Source: Rhizobium bangladeshense
Lineage (GTDB): Bacteria > Pseudomonadota > Alphaproteobacteria > Rhizobiales > Rhizobiaceae
DNA length: 64,000 nucleotides
Assembly (NCBI RefSeq): GCF_001662075.1
Contig: NZ_LYPL01000009.1
Location: forward strand, 186,001 to 250,000
Direction of reading: 5' to 3'
The notes beneath the pieces were generated by a model. It was given only the letters and a program-made list of their open reading frames with translations. It had not been told where the DNA came from and ran no database searches. A program made the position numbers and the translations under genes. This document shows positions 1 to 8,626 of the stretch, piece after piece. Each line of letters begins with the position of its first letter. The first letter of the stretch is position 1.

Positions 1-413
1 GAACGGCAAGCTCAAAAGAAGAAAAACTAGTAATACCAGAAAAAGCAGATACTTCAGATGCAATTTGCTGGCAAAGCGCACGATTAAACCGCCTCAGTTA
101 TACATGCGGATACGCTTAGCAATTGCATCAGGCGGCAGCAAGCGGGATTTCGGCACCTCGCGCCGCCCCGCCTCTTCCGGCATGATTCTCTTCCTGCCCG
201 GCTTGGGCGAAATCCACAGCTGCCCCACCGCAGGAGAAGTTAAAGATACCACAACGCTACTTGCACCGGCGATAACTCAACCGAGACGCGCGCGACTGTG
301 ACTATTTCTTCACGATTCGGAATAATCGGCTTGAGATAAGGCAATTGGGACTAGCATCCGCCGCTGTTTCTGTATTTGCTAGCGTTAACATCGGGGCTGC
401 CGGAGGCGTAAAA
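1..413. other. Left-edge stretch with no supported gene
   Basis: I see no convincing coding sequence here. The only open frame of any size (65-301, plus strand) has no recognisable domain, no good ribosome binding site, and residue use unlike the real genes nearby. The stretch is less GC-rich at both ends. It probably holds the promoter of the LuxR-family gene that starts at 414, but I could not pick out a clear -35/-10 pair. Confidence 0.5.
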
Positions 414-1139
414 ATGTCTTACATGACCACCTCTGAAAGACAGTCGTTGCTTTCGGCGGAGCTTGCAGTCGCAGGAACGCGCGGCCTGTTTGCGCAGGCT
501 CTCGGCAGAGTATCCGCGGCCTTCGGATTGTCATATGCGACGCTGATGCACGCCCCTTCCCCGGAAGACCTCCTGCTGAAGCCGCTTTTGATCGAAAGCT
601 CGCTTCCCGCCGCTTATGTCCGCGATTTCGACCGCGCCAATATGATGCGTGGTTGTCCTTTCGGCCTGCGGTTGAGGGAGTCGGCCGTGCCGCTAGCGTG
701 GCACCTCAACGATGCCGTCAATGGTCAGGCCTTTCCCGCCGAACTGCGCGCCCTGATGCTCCGCCATGCGATACCGGCGGGGGTCGCCATGCCGACCATT
801 GCAGTCGACGGCCGCCGCCTGGTCTTCTGGTTTTGCGGCGAACGCGCCGCGCTCGGCCAGAGCGAGGTCAACGAACTGGCGATCATCATCCTCCATGCCC
901 TCGACGCATATAATACCGTCAGACGTAACGAGGAAAGCGTCCACAATGCGCTGTCGGCGCGCGAACTCGAAGTCGTGCGCTGGACCGCACAAGGCAAGAC
1001 CTCGATCGAAATCGGCCAGATCCTGACGCTGTCGGACCATACAGTGAATGCCTACATGACGAACGCGATCAAAAAACTCGATTGCGTCAACCGCACCCAA
1101 TTGGTAGCAAAAGCAATTCGATTGAAGCTGATCAACTGA
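414..1139 (+). CDS. LuxR-family transcriptional regulator with autoinducer-binding-like domain
   Basis: This 241-residue protein has an N-terminal region (about residues 20-165) resembling the autoinducer-binding domain of LuxR regulators. The C-terminal LuxR/FixJ helix-turn-helix covers about 180-241, with the typical LSARELEVVRW opening and a recognition helix ending in TVNAYMTNAIKKL. I chose the ATG at 414 because GGAGG lies at 402-406; an upstream in-frame start at 345 has no such site. No luxI-type synthase gene is nearby, so this is a 'solo' regulator. Its ligand and targets cannot be read from the sequence. It could also belong to the LuxR-like regulators that do not bind homoserine lactones. 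Confidence 0.85.
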   Translation: MSYMTTSERQSLLSAELAVAGTRGLFAQALGRVSAAFGLSYATLMHAPSPEDLLLKPLLIESSLPAAYVRDFDRANMMRGCPFGLRLRESAVPLAWHLNDAVNGQAFPAELRALMLRHAIPAGVAMPTIAVDGRRLVFWFCGERAALGQSEVNELAIIILHALDAYNTVRRNEESVHNALSARELEVVRWTAQGKTSIEIGQILTLSDHTVNAYMTNAIKKLDCVNRTQLVAKAIRLKLIN

Positions 1140-1225
1140 GCAATCAGACGAGAGTCAGAACGTCGTCCCGTAGATTGGGGGAACGTGTCTCTTCGCTTTG
1201 AACAGCCCGTCATTGACAAGACAGA

Positions 1226-1528
1226 GCAATCCGCACCCACATCGGCATCACCGACGCCGAAATCGTACAGATGCTCGCTGCCTATCGCCTTTTCGGCTTC
1301 TGGCGTATCGACATCGAGACCGGACATTTCTTTGCAAGCGAGGATGTGCACGCAATCTTCGCCTCCCATTTCGTCTACCGCGTCGACAATCGGCTTGGCT
1401 ACAAACTGGTGCGCAGCATCGGCCACTTCCGCGACGATGCGAGCGGTGGCGGCATCGTCGGCGTCACCTACGAATTCGTCGAGAAACTGCGTGTCGTCTG
1501 CGTCGAGGACGGCACGATATCTGGGTGA
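1226..1528 (+). pseudogene. Remnant of a small PAS-domain protein
   Basis: The frame reads through THIGITDAEIVQMLAAYRLFG and then WRIDIETGHFFASEDVHAIF, which looks like the start of a PAS sensor domain. It then jumps to RLGYKLVRSIGHFRDDASGG and IVGVTYEFVEKLRVV, which look like the end of a PAS fold. The middle of the domain (about 40-50 residues by family expectation) is missing at around 1355-1385. There is no good start codon in frame because a stop lies at 1214-1216. I read this as a decayed PAS gene with an internal deletion. The domain assignment is by eye. Confidence 0.5.
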
Positions 1529-1549
1529 CCGCCCTCAGCGCATAGCACC

Positions 1550-1750
1550 TACAGCGCCGCGCGTCTTTTCAGACTCGCTAGAGCAATTCCAAGCAAAGCG
1601 CGAAGCGCGTTTGCCGGGAATTGCGTAAAAACAAAAGGATAGAGCGGCTCTGCGTTTCCATGAAAAGCTGAACCGCTCTAAGAACGCTGCAACATCTTGA
1701 ATTGCTGCATAATTTTCTCCTTGAATCGATTTCGACTTAAGGAATTATGC
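1550..1750. repeat. Rhizobial intergenic mosaic repeat, copy 1, interrupted by a nested element
   Basis: The outer parts (1550-1580 and 1681-1750) match the repeat at 4404-4502: shared blocks are ACAGCGCCGCGC, TCTTTTCAGAC, TTGCTGCATAATT and TTAAGGAATTATGC. Here the copy is split at the position equivalent to CTA/AG by a 100-bp insert. The right end of the repeat runs into the stop codon of the MgtC/DUF4010 gene. Confidence 0.7.
1579..1680. mobile_element. Small MITE-like element nested in an intergenic repeat
   Basis: The insert begins TA-GAGC and ends GCTC-TA, and the uninterrupted copy at 4404-4502 shows where it went in. Inside are two imperfect hairpins, one built on GCAATTCC...GGAATTGC and one on AGAGCGG...CCGCTCT. 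TA flanking suggests a TA target duplication, as in elements mobilised by IS630/Tc1-type transposases. That mechanism is inference; no transposase gene is present. Confidence 0.5.
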
Positions 1751-3029
1751 CCGCTGCTTTCACCAGCGCAGACAGGGCATGATAAACAAAGAATCCTGCA
1801 GCGAGCGCTCCGGCATTGGCCAAGAGGAAGCGTATGCTGAAGGCGCTCGTGCCGAATGCCATAGCATAGCCGCTTTTCGCTACGGTGTTGGAGATCACTG
1901 CAGCGCCGAGAGCGGCCGCTGCAAGCTCGGTGCCGATGCTGTCAAGCATGCCGGCAACGGTGACGGCAATGGCGTCGACATCGGCGATACCCGAGAGCAT
2001 CGAAACGGTCAGCAGGCCTGCTTCGCCAAACCAGGCCGCCGATGCCCGCGCCAGAAAAGCCACGGCGACGAGCAGGAGCGCCATTTTCAACACTGCCCGA
2101 AGTTCGAAGGGATTTCGCGAACTGCGGGATATCTGTTCCCCCGTACTGCGGCGGGCGATCAAAAGGGAAATGCCGCCCATGACGAGGGCGGCGGTAACAA
2201 GCGCCGGGCCGATCCGCCACGCGATCGGCGCGGCGATGAGGGCCGAAAATAGCGCGACCTTGAGGCAGGAAACAGCATTGGCAGCAAGCGCTCCGGCGAC
2301 CAACACCTGTGGTGGATGGCCGGCGGCACTGAGCTGGGCGTTGTTGATGGCGGTAGCTGTGGAGGAGACCAGGCCGCTGACGGCTCCGGCCAGCAATTCG
2401 CCGCGCGTTTGTCCGAGCACCTTCACCGCCACATAGCCGATGAAGGAAATGCCGGCGAGCAGAATGACCAGCATCCAGGTTTCAGCCGGCGAGACGCCGC
2501 CGAAGGGACCGATAGGCGTTGTGGGAAGGGCCGGCAATACGATGAAGGCCATGGCGAGAAATATAATCGCCGAACGCAGTTCATTCCAGGTCAGCGTTTT
2601 CATGAAGCCGTGCAGCACCTCGCGGCTGGCCAATATCGCCACCAACGCTACACCGCCCGCGGCTGCAAGAGTCAGGTTCCCGAGCACAGCCAATGCCCCG
2701 AGCGAAAAAGTGGCCATCCCGGCGATGACAGACGTAACGCTATAGCTGCCGGATGCCTCCGATTCCCGGTACTGATAGAGCGCGAAGACGGCCGAAAAGA
2801 TAATCAGGATGCCGGTAACGACGAGCCCGTAGGGCGTTGATGGGGCGGAAACGGCCCGCTCGATAAAGCCGGCAAGCCCACCCAACATACCGACAAGCGT
2901 GAAAGTGCGCAGCCCAGCGGTGCGTTTTCCTTCCTCCTCATCGCGTTCACGCCAGTGGCGTTCCACGCCGACGATGGCGCCGATGGCAATCGCCAGCCCG
3001 AAACGTTCGAAAAGTTCGAGATTCTCCAT
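1737..3029 (-). CDS. MgtC/SapB and DUF4010 family integral membrane protein
   Basis: This 430-residue, strongly hydrophobic protein has an MgtC/SapB-like N-terminus (LFERFGLAIAIGAIVGVER) and a long C-terminal half of about eight membrane segments, as in DUF4010. I chose the start at 3029 because an AGGGA site lies just upstream and the family consensus begins here; the open frame extends to 3131. The family sits in the inner membrane and its transport role is not established. The last residues (IIP) and the stop codon fall within the intergenic repeat at 1681-1750, so the repeat appears to have replaced or supplied the gene's end. Confidence 0.8.
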   Translation of the reverse strand: MENLELFERFGLAIAIGAIVGVERHWRERDEEEGKRTAGLRTFTLVGMLGGLAGFIERAVSAPSTPYGLVVTGILIIFSAVFALYQYRESEASGSYSVTSVIAGMATFSLGALAVLGNLTLAAAGGVALVAILASREVLHGFMKTLTWNELRSAIIFLAMAFIVLPALPTTPIGPFGGVSPAETWMLVILLAGISFIGYVAVKVLGQTRGELLAGAVSGLVSSTATAINNAQLSAAGHPPQVLVAGALAANAVSCLKVALFSALIAAPIAWRIGPALVTAALVMGGISLLIARRSTGEQISRSSRNPFELRAVLKMALLLVAVAFLARASAAWFGEAGLLTVSMLSGIADVDAIAVTVAGMLDSIGTELAAAALGAAVISNTVAKSGYAMAFGTSAFSIRFLLANAGALAAGFFVYHALSALVKAAGIIP

Positions 3030-3243
3030 GCCGGTTCCCTGCATCGAATCCCGAGCCACATTGCCGCCAGTGATGAGACCTGTCCATAGCAGTCTGTCCC
3101 CAACGCGAAGACGGCCGGGTGAGATTGACATCGACGCGGAACCGGTCCCGCCGACGATAGGGTAACGACAGCTTCAGCACAGCGGGTGTGAATGCGCTGA
3201 AATCTGATTTGCTTGCTCTTGGGCGTTAAATCGTCAGCACGCT

Positions 3244-4374
3244 CTACCGGTCGAGCACCGAACGGATTTCCACAAGGTTCGAGCGCACTCTCAAAATGTA
3301 GAAGCCCATGGTGGCGAGATGGCTCGGCATGATCCAGCCGTCCTCGCGGCCGTTCGAGATGATCGCCGGCTGAATGCGCAGTGCCGCCTGGAATTGCCGC
3401 GTCGTGCCGCCCCAGATGGCGCCGAGATTGCGTTCCTGCACGACCTGGGAGAAGTCCGCCTGCGCTGCGGTCAGGATGGCGTAATAGGCATAGAGCTGGC
3501 CATAGGCGAACCAGAACCGGTCGTCGGCCCGCGTGTCGAACCAGCCGCGATTGTGGTGCTCCGACCGCTCGGCCAGGATGTCGGAGGTGCTGCCGAGATC
3601 GTTGGCGATACGGTCGATGAATTGCATGAGGTTGTCGGCGCGACCGTCGAAAATCGCGTTGCAGGCAGCAAGATCGGTGTTGAACTTGCGCAGGTCGCTG
3701 ATCGCCGTGCGATAGAAGGAAGGCGTCGGGGTCTTCGGTCCGAAGGGATGGAGCCCGAAATACCAGCTGTACTCGTCGAATTGCAGCTGGCCGCGTGCGC
3801 GCTGCAGGTCGTTGTTGACGCCCGATGTGCCGCGCACGCGCCCGAGCGAATCGACGAGCTCCGCCGAAGTCCGACGGACCGCCTGGTTGATGCCGCGCTG
3901 GAACGATGCCTTGTTATCGAGGAAGGGCGTGTGATCCCAGTCGATGCCGAAGAAGCCCATCTTGTAGAGCAGCATGGAGGATATCCACGCGTTCTGGTTG
4001 ACGTTGAAATCGGTCAGGTCGGCCGTGACGTCGACGATGGCCGAGCGCTGGCAGGTCTTGGCGGCGGCAGCGCCGCTCACCTCGGCGACAGGCAGTTCCT
4101 GCCCAGCGGGAACCTTGCGTTCGGAAAGCCGGTATTGGTCGACGAAGGCGGTATTGAAATTCGTCCAGACCTGCGTCTGCCAAAAGAAATAGCCGTAGAG
4201 CACGACGAAGAGCGCTACGAATGCGATGACCGGCAAGCGGACCATCCAGCTTCGACGCTGATACCACCCATGCGCGGCAAGAAAGGGCCAGAAGGCCCAG
4301 GCGAAAAACAGGCGGGCCCAGCGGCCGATCGTCTGGCCGATCAGCCTGAAGAAACCGGCTATCCGGTCAAGCAT
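3244..4374 (-). CDS. DUF2333 family membrane-anchored protein
   Basis: This 376-residue protein has one clear transmembrane segment at about residues 47-66 (VIAFVALFVVLYGYFFWQ), preceded by a basic, aromatic N-terminus. A large, probably periplasmic, domain follows. The overall form matches DUF2333, a family of unknown function seen in alpha- and gammaproteobacteria. The next gene on the same strand (4606-5679) is 231 bases upstream, with a repeat between, so co-transcription is uncertain. Confidence 0.7.
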   Translation of the reverse strand: MLDRIAGFFRLIGQTIGRWARLFFAWAFWPFLAAHGWYQRRSWMVRLPVIAFVALFVVLYGYFFWQTQVWTNFNTAFVDQYRLSERKVPAGQELPVAEVSGAAAAKTCQRSAIVDVTADLTDFNVNQNAWISSMLLYKMGFFGIDWDHTPFLDNKASFQRGINQAVRRTSAELVDSLGRVRGTSGVNNDLQRARGQLQFDEYSWYFGLHPFGPKTPTPSFYRTAISDLRKFNTDLAACNAIFDGRADNLMQFIDRIANDLGSTSDILAERSEHHNRGWFDTRADDRFWFAYGQLYAYYAILTAAQADFSQVVQERNLGAIWGGTTRQFQAALRIQPAIISNGREDGWIMPSHLATMGFYILRVRSNLVEIRSVLDR

Positions 4375-4403
4375 CGTCGTCTCCTGTCAGGCGAAGCGAA
4401 CAC

Positions 4404-4502
4404 TACAGCGCCGCGCTCTTTTCAGACGCGCTAAGGACGCAGTAGCACTTTGAGTTGCTGCATAATTCCTTAAAGCGATTCCGATTTAAGGAATTATGCA
4501 GC
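4404..4502. repeat. Rhizobial intergenic mosaic repeat, copy 2 (uninterrupted)
   Basis: This copy shares its blocks with the repeat at 1550-1750. It ends in a perfect 15-bp inverted repeat, GCATAATTCCTTAAA at 4460-4474 against 4485-4499, with a 10-base loop. It lies between two minus-strand genes and could act as a transcript-end or RNA-stability structure. Confidence 0.7.
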
Positions 4503-4605
4503 AGGACATCGCCGCCCATTGCATCCACATATGCGCTCGATGGGCCGAGCACAACACGAGCCCCTCGATTTTTACGAATGAAAGCAGCGCGGCCGCGCCT
4601 CGGGC

Positions 4606-5679
4606 TCAGGAACGCAGAAAAGGCAGGCTGAAGCGTAAGGGCCGGCGGGCCGTATCGATGAGCGGCGCCCCCGGTGCTTCGGGCGATGCTTCGGCATAGG
4701 CGGGAAGCCGTCTTGCGACTTCGAGATCGGCGCGGCCCTTGCGCCGCTCCAGATCCTGGGCGACCAGCATGCCCTTCTCGAACAAGCCGATCGGCGCGGC
4801 GATATTGGGAAAGAACTCCGGCTTGATCCTGACCTTCATGCCTGGCCGGTCGGTATCAACCTGCGCCTGATAGATGATCAGCCGCTCCTCGACATCGATC
4901 ATCAGCTTGTACAAGAGCACGTTGCAGGCCGCGATCTGGCCGTTCATCGCATCGACGAAGGCTTGAAACAGGCTAATGAAGCGCTCGCGCCGCTGGCTGT
5001 CGTCGCGCATCTCGTGCTCCTCGGCGGAGATGCGCTCGGCCTCCGCCTTCAGCGCGCGCCGCTCCGCTTCCATCTGTTCCCAATGCGCCCTGTTGCCGTA
5101 GACGCCGATGCGACCCTGCGTCGTCAGCGCCTTGGCGTTGAGCTCCTTCATCCTGAGACGGGCGATATCGATGGAATCGACCAGCCGGCGGCGGTGCTCG
5201 ACAACGCTGACGAGATTGTGTTCAGCCGCTTTGTGGCGTTCGATGAGCGCAGCGCGCCGTGTGGTGATCAGCCCCGCAAGCGCGTCCGATTTCACCAAGA
5301 GGTCGAGCAGCCGCTCGATCACGGGCGCCTCGCGCACACGCTCGGTATACATCCGCCACATCCGCTGGCGCGACGTCCAGCCGGCCATTTTCTCGCGCAT
5401 CGTCAGTCCCCGGAAACTGTCGAGGTCTGCCGACACTTCCGCGGTCAGCCGGTCGAGGGAGAAGACGAGCTCAGCCAGCAGGGCGTCCAGGGCAGCGCCA
5501 TCTGCGATATGGTCTCGAAAGCGCACACTCTGTTCGAGGAAGACCTCATCGGCCGAATGTTTTTCGTCGCTGTCAAAGGCACGGATGCAGGCTGCGCAAT
5601 AGGCTCCATCGACCGCGATCCTTTCGGCGAGGCCGCCTGCGGCTTCATAACGACTGTCGAATGGCGGAACTTTGCGCAC
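4606..5679 (-). CDS. Conserved hypothetical coiled-coil protein
   Basis: I do not recognise this 357-residue protein. It is highly charged and alpha-helical, with long Glu/Arg/Ala-rich stretches at about residues 130-215 (for example LRMKELNAKALTTQGR and EAERRALKAEAERISAEE) that look like coiled coil. There is no signal peptide or membrane segment. A proline-containing tail follows LEVARRLPAY. Codon use is normal for the genome, so it is very likely expressed. It lies upstream of the DUF2333 gene on the same strand; a shared role is possible but unsupported. Confidence 0.7.
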   Translation of the reverse strand: MRKVPPFDSRYEAAGGLAERIAVDGAYCAACIRAFDSDEKHSADEVFLEQSVRFRDHIADGAALDALLAELVFSLDRLTAEVSADLDSFRGLTMREKMAGWTSRQRMWRMYTERVREAPVIERLLDLLVKSDALAGLITTRRAALIERHKAAEHNLVSVVEHRRRLVDSIDIARLRMKELNAKALTTQGRIGVYGNRAHWEQMEAERRALKAEAERISAEEHEMRDDSQRRERFISLFQAFVDAMNGQIAACNVLLYKLMIDVEERLIIYQAQVDTDRPGMKVRIKPEFFPNIAAPIGLFEKGMLVAQDLERRKGRADLEVARRLPAYAEASPEAPGAPLIDTARRPLRFSLPFLRS

Positions 5680-5711
5680 CTGATTTCTCCAGGGAATCTC
5701 CTGTCCGCAGG

Positions 5712-5878
5712 CTAGAGCATTTCCTGGTTAGATTGAAGCATTCTGCCGGAGCAGGTTTTCGTCAGGGCAGAGGCGATTGGCGATGGGCATACCCCAAGGT
5801 ACGTCCGAGCCGATCGCCTCTGATCCTGGCGGAAAGATGCCCGGCAGAATGCTTCAATCTAACCAGGAAATGCTCTAG
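5712..5878. mobile_element. 167-bp MITE/RIME-like element with perfect 38-bp terminal inverted repeats
   Basis: Bases 5712-5749 are the exact reverse complement of 5841-5878 over 38 bp. An inner pair, CAGAGGCGAT at 5768-5777 and ATCGCCTCTG at 5813-5822, adds a second stem. The ends read CTAGAGC...GCTCTAG, so the element sits in a CTAG or TA target, like the nested element at 1579-1680. It carries no gene and lies in the 233-bp gap between two minus-strand genes. The whole unit could fold into one long hairpin. Confidence 0.75.
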
Positions 5879-5912
5879 TCGCTTATGGTGCCAAAGAAAA
5901 CAGGGCTCCCCT

Positions 5913-6515
5913 TCAGGCCGGCTCTGCGATCCAGGCCCCGTTCATTTCGTCGTCCCAGTGCCTGCGGCAGAGCGAGACATATTTCTCGTTGCCGCCGACA
6001 TCGATCTGCGCGCCCTCGTGCAGCACCTTGCCTTCGGCGTCGAGCCGCACCACCATCGTCGCCTTGCGGCCGCAATGGCAGATCGTGCGCACTTCGCGCA
6101 TCTCGTCGGCAATCGCCAACAACTCCTGCGAGGCCGGAAACAGTTTGCCCTGGAAGTCGGTCCGGAGCCCATAGACCATAACAGGGATGCCGAGCCGATC
6201 GACGACACGGGCAAGCTGCCAGACATGGACGGCCGTCATGAAATGCGCCTCGTCGACGAAGACGCAGGAAATCGGTGCCCCCTCGCTGCGCAGCCCGGCA
6301 ATGAGCTGGAACAGATCTTCATGCGGCTCGAAGGGGATGGCGCTCGCTTCCAGCCCGATCCTCGAGCCGATGACGCCCCGGCCGGCGCGCTCGTCGAAGG
6401 CGGCGATCAGCTGCACCGTACGCATGCCGCGCTCCTGATAATTATAGGAGGCCTGCAGCAGCAGCGTCGACTTGCCGGCGTTCATCGTCGAATAGTTGAA
6501 ATAGAGTTTTGCCAT
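5913..6515 (-). CDS. tdk: Thymidine kinase
   Basis: This 200-residue enzyme phosphorylates thymidine to dTMP in the salvage pathway. The P-loop is at the N-terminus (FNYSTMNAGKSTLLLQASYN). The Walker B-like CVFVDEAHFM carries the catalytic Glu. The lasso region is YGLRTDFQGKLFP, and two Cys pairs (CHCGRKA and the C-terminal CRRHW) match the structural zinc site of type II thymidine kinases. I chose the start at 6515 because the family begins MAKLYF and GGAGAC lies upstream; the frame stays open to 6680. Confidence 0.93.
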   Translation of the reverse strand: MAKLYFNYSTMNAGKSTLLLQASYNYQERGMRTVQLIAAFDERAGRGVIGSRIGLEASAIPFEPHEDLFQLIAGLRSEGAPISCVFVDEAHFMTAVHVWQLARVVDRLGIPVMVYGLRTDFQGKLFPASQELLAIADEMREVRTICHCGRKATMVVRLDAEGKVLHEGAQIDVGGNEKYVSLCRRHWDDEMNGAWIAEPA

Positions 6516-6751
6516 CCGATGTCTCCTTGCTCGGCTTATTGAAAGCTCACAACCGCAAAGAAAAGCCCCGCGCCCGCGATAATCACAAGAAACAGCACCT
6601 AAAGACCGGCGAAACCCGCCAAAACGAGACACTGCGAAAAAATCGCCGACGTCGCAATCGCACCCGTCGATACGACGCAATCACACTGAGGTCGCTTGTC
6701 AAACTGGGATATTGGTGATTGGCTTGGGGACCTAAAGACTGGGAGTCTAAA

Positions 6752-7708
6752 ATGAAAACAACAAGCACATTCAAACTTGTCACCGCAACCGCCGTCGCCG
6801 CCCTCTCCGTTGCGACCGCTGCCTTCGCCGCAGACCCTGAAAGCTGCTCCACCGTGCGCTTCTCGGACGTCGGCTGGACCGACATCACCGCCACCACTGC
6901 CACCGCATCCGTCGTCCTGAAGAGCATCGGCTACCAGACCGACGTCAAGGTTCTCTCGGTGCCGGTTACCTATACCTCGCTGAAGAACAAGGACATCGAC
7001 GTCTTCCTCGGCAACTGGATGGAAACCCAGGAAAAGGACGTCCGTCCCTATCTCGACGACAAGTCGGTCGAATCCTTCGGCCCGAACCTCGTCGGCGCCA
7101 AGTACACGCTCGCCACCAACGCCAAGGGCGCGGAACTCGGCATCAAGGACTTCAAGGACATCGCGGCCCATAAGGACGATCTCGACGGCAAGATCTACGG
7201 CATCGAGCCCGGCAATGACGGCAACCGCCTGATCATGGACATGATCGAAAAGGACACCTTCGGCATGAAGGGTATGGAGGTCGTCGAATCCTCCGAACAG
7301 GGTATGCTCGCCCAGGTCGCCCGCGCCGACAAGGCAGGCAAGCCGGTGGTCTTTCTCGGCTGGGAACCCCATCCGATGAACACCAACTTCAAGCTGACCT
7401 ATCTGAGCGGCGGCGATGCCGTCTTCGGTCCCGACTTCGGCGGCGCCAAGGTCTTCACCAACGTTCGCGCCGGCTATCTCGAAGAATGCCCCAATGTCGG
7501 CACCATGCTGAAGAACCTGAAGTTCTCCCTCGACATGGAGAACCAGATCATGAGCAAGATCCTCAACGACGGCGAAGAGCCTGAAGCAGCCGCTTCCGCA
7601 TGGCTGAAGGCCAACCCCTCGGCCCTCGAGCCCTGGCTTGCCGGCGTCAAGACCCGTGACGGCCAAAGCGACGCGCTCGCCGCCGCCAAGGCCGGCCTCG
7701 GCCTTTGA
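6752..7708 (+). CDS. choX: Choline ABC transporter, periplasmic substrate-binding protein
   Basis: This 318-residue protein has a Sec signal peptide (about residues 1-24, ending AAFAADPE) and a glycine-betaine/choline OpuAC-type binding domain. Aromatic and acidic stretches such as VFLGNWMETQEKD and VFLGWEPHPMN are typical of quaternary-amine binding pockets. GGGAG lies upstream of the start. choW and choV follow directly, the same order as the S. meliloti choXWV high-affinity choline system. A hairpin after the stop codon separates this highly expressed component from the membrane genes. Confidence 0.9.
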   Translation: MKTTSTFKLVTATAVAALSVATAAFAADPESCSTVRFSDVGWTDITATTATASVVLKSIGYQTDVKVLSVPVTYTSLKNKDIDVFLGNWMETQEKDVRPYLDDKSVESFGPNLVGAKYTLATNAKGAELGIKDFKDIAAHKDDLDGKIYGIEPGNDGNRLIMDMIEKDTFGMKGMEVVESSEQGMLAQVARADKAGKPVVFLGWEPHPMNTNFKLTYLSGGDAVFGPDFGGAKVFTNVRAGYLEECPNVGTMLKNLKFSLDMENQIMSKILNDGEEPEAAASAWLKANPSALEPWLAGVKTRDGQSDALAAAKAGLGL

Positions 7709-7715
7709 TATGAAT

Positions 7716-7740
7716 GGGGCGGCTTGCCGCCCCGTTTCAT
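7716..7740 (+). terminator. Intra-operon hairpin after choX
   Basis: GGGGCGGC (7716-7723) pairs with GCCGCCCC (7726-7733), followed by a T-rich run. It lies eight bases after the choX stop and 40 bases before choW. Such hairpins commonly protect the binding-protein mRNA or partly terminate transcription, giving more binding protein than permease. The effect here is inferred. Confidence 0.65.
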
Positions 7741-7780
7741 TTTTGTCCGATTGTTGATTTTTTCTGGATAGGCGCGCACC

Positions 7781-8626
7781 TTGAATTGGATCACCGACTT
7801 TAAGATTCCCATCGGCCCCGGGGCCAAATCCTTCGTGGACTGGCTGACCTCGAACGGAGAGTGGTTCTTCAACCAGCTGGCATTCCTGCTGTCGAGCGCC
7901 ATCGACGGCCTGCTCTTCGTGCTGCAGAAGCCTCACCCACTGATCGTCATCGCTGCCATCACCGGCATCGCCTTCTGGCTGCGCCGGTCGATCGCGGTCG
8001 CCCTCTTCACCTGTCTTGGGCTGCTGCTCATCGTGAACCAGGACTATTGGAAGGAGACGACGGAGACGCTCGCCCTCGTGCTCGCCGCCACCTTCGTCTG
8101 TATGGTGATCGGCATTCCGCTCGGCATTGCAGCCGCCCGCCGTCCCTGGGTCTACGCCGCCATGCGCCCGGTGCTCGATCTCATGCAGACGATCCCGACA
8201 TTCGTCTATCTGATCCCGGCGCTGATCCTGTTCGGCCTCGGCATGGTGCCGGGCCTGATCGCAACCGTCATTTTTGCAATTCCCGCCCCCATCCGGCTGA
8301 CGCGCCTCGGCATCATCTCGACGCCGCCGTCCCTCGTTGAAGCCGCTGTCGCCTTCGGCGCGCGGCCGATGCAGGTGCTGCGCAAGGTCGAGCTTCCCTT
8401 CGCCGCGCCGCAGATCATGGCGGGCCTCACCCAGACCATCATGCTGTCGCTGTCGATGGTGGTTATTGCCGCGCTTGTCGGTGCTCCCGGACTTGGCGTG
8501 CCCGTCGTACGCGCGCTGAACACGGTCAACATCGCGAAAGGCTTCGACGCCGGTTTCTGCATCGTCATCCTGGCGATCATTCTCGACCGCATATTCCGCG
8601 CAGGGGACGAAGGAGACGGCGCATGA
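7781..8626 (+). CDS. choW: Choline ABC transporter, permease
   Basis: This 281-residue inner-membrane protein of the OpuAB/ProW type has about six to seven membrane segments. The cytoplasmic EAA loop is near residues 175-205 (SLVEAAVAFGARPMQVLRKVELP). The start is a TTG at 7781; no ATG or GTG nearby keeps the conserved N-terminus. The stop overlaps the choV start by four bases (ATGA), indicating translational coupling. Confidence 0.9.
   Translation: MNWITDFKIPIGPGAKSFVDWLTSNGEWFFNQLAFLLSSAIDGLLFVLQKPHPLIVIAAITGIAFWLRRSIAVALFTCLGLLLIVNQDYWKETTETLALVLAATFVCMVIGIPLGIAAARRPWVYAAMRPVLDLMQTIPTFVYLIPALILFGLGMVPGLIATVIFAIPAPIRLTRLGIISTPPSLVEAAVAFGARPMQVLRKVELPFAAPQIMAGLTQTIMLSLSMVVIAALVGAPGLGVPVVRALNTVNIAKGFDAGFCIVILAIILDRIFRAGDEGDGA

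Noticed and set aside
65..301. 78-codon frame near the left edge
   Set aside because: It has no ribosome binding site, no family resemblance, and atypical residue use.
3319..4434. Plus-strand frame of 371 codons antisense to the DUF2333 gene
   Set aside because: The minus-strand protein has a membrane segment and family features; the antisense one has none.
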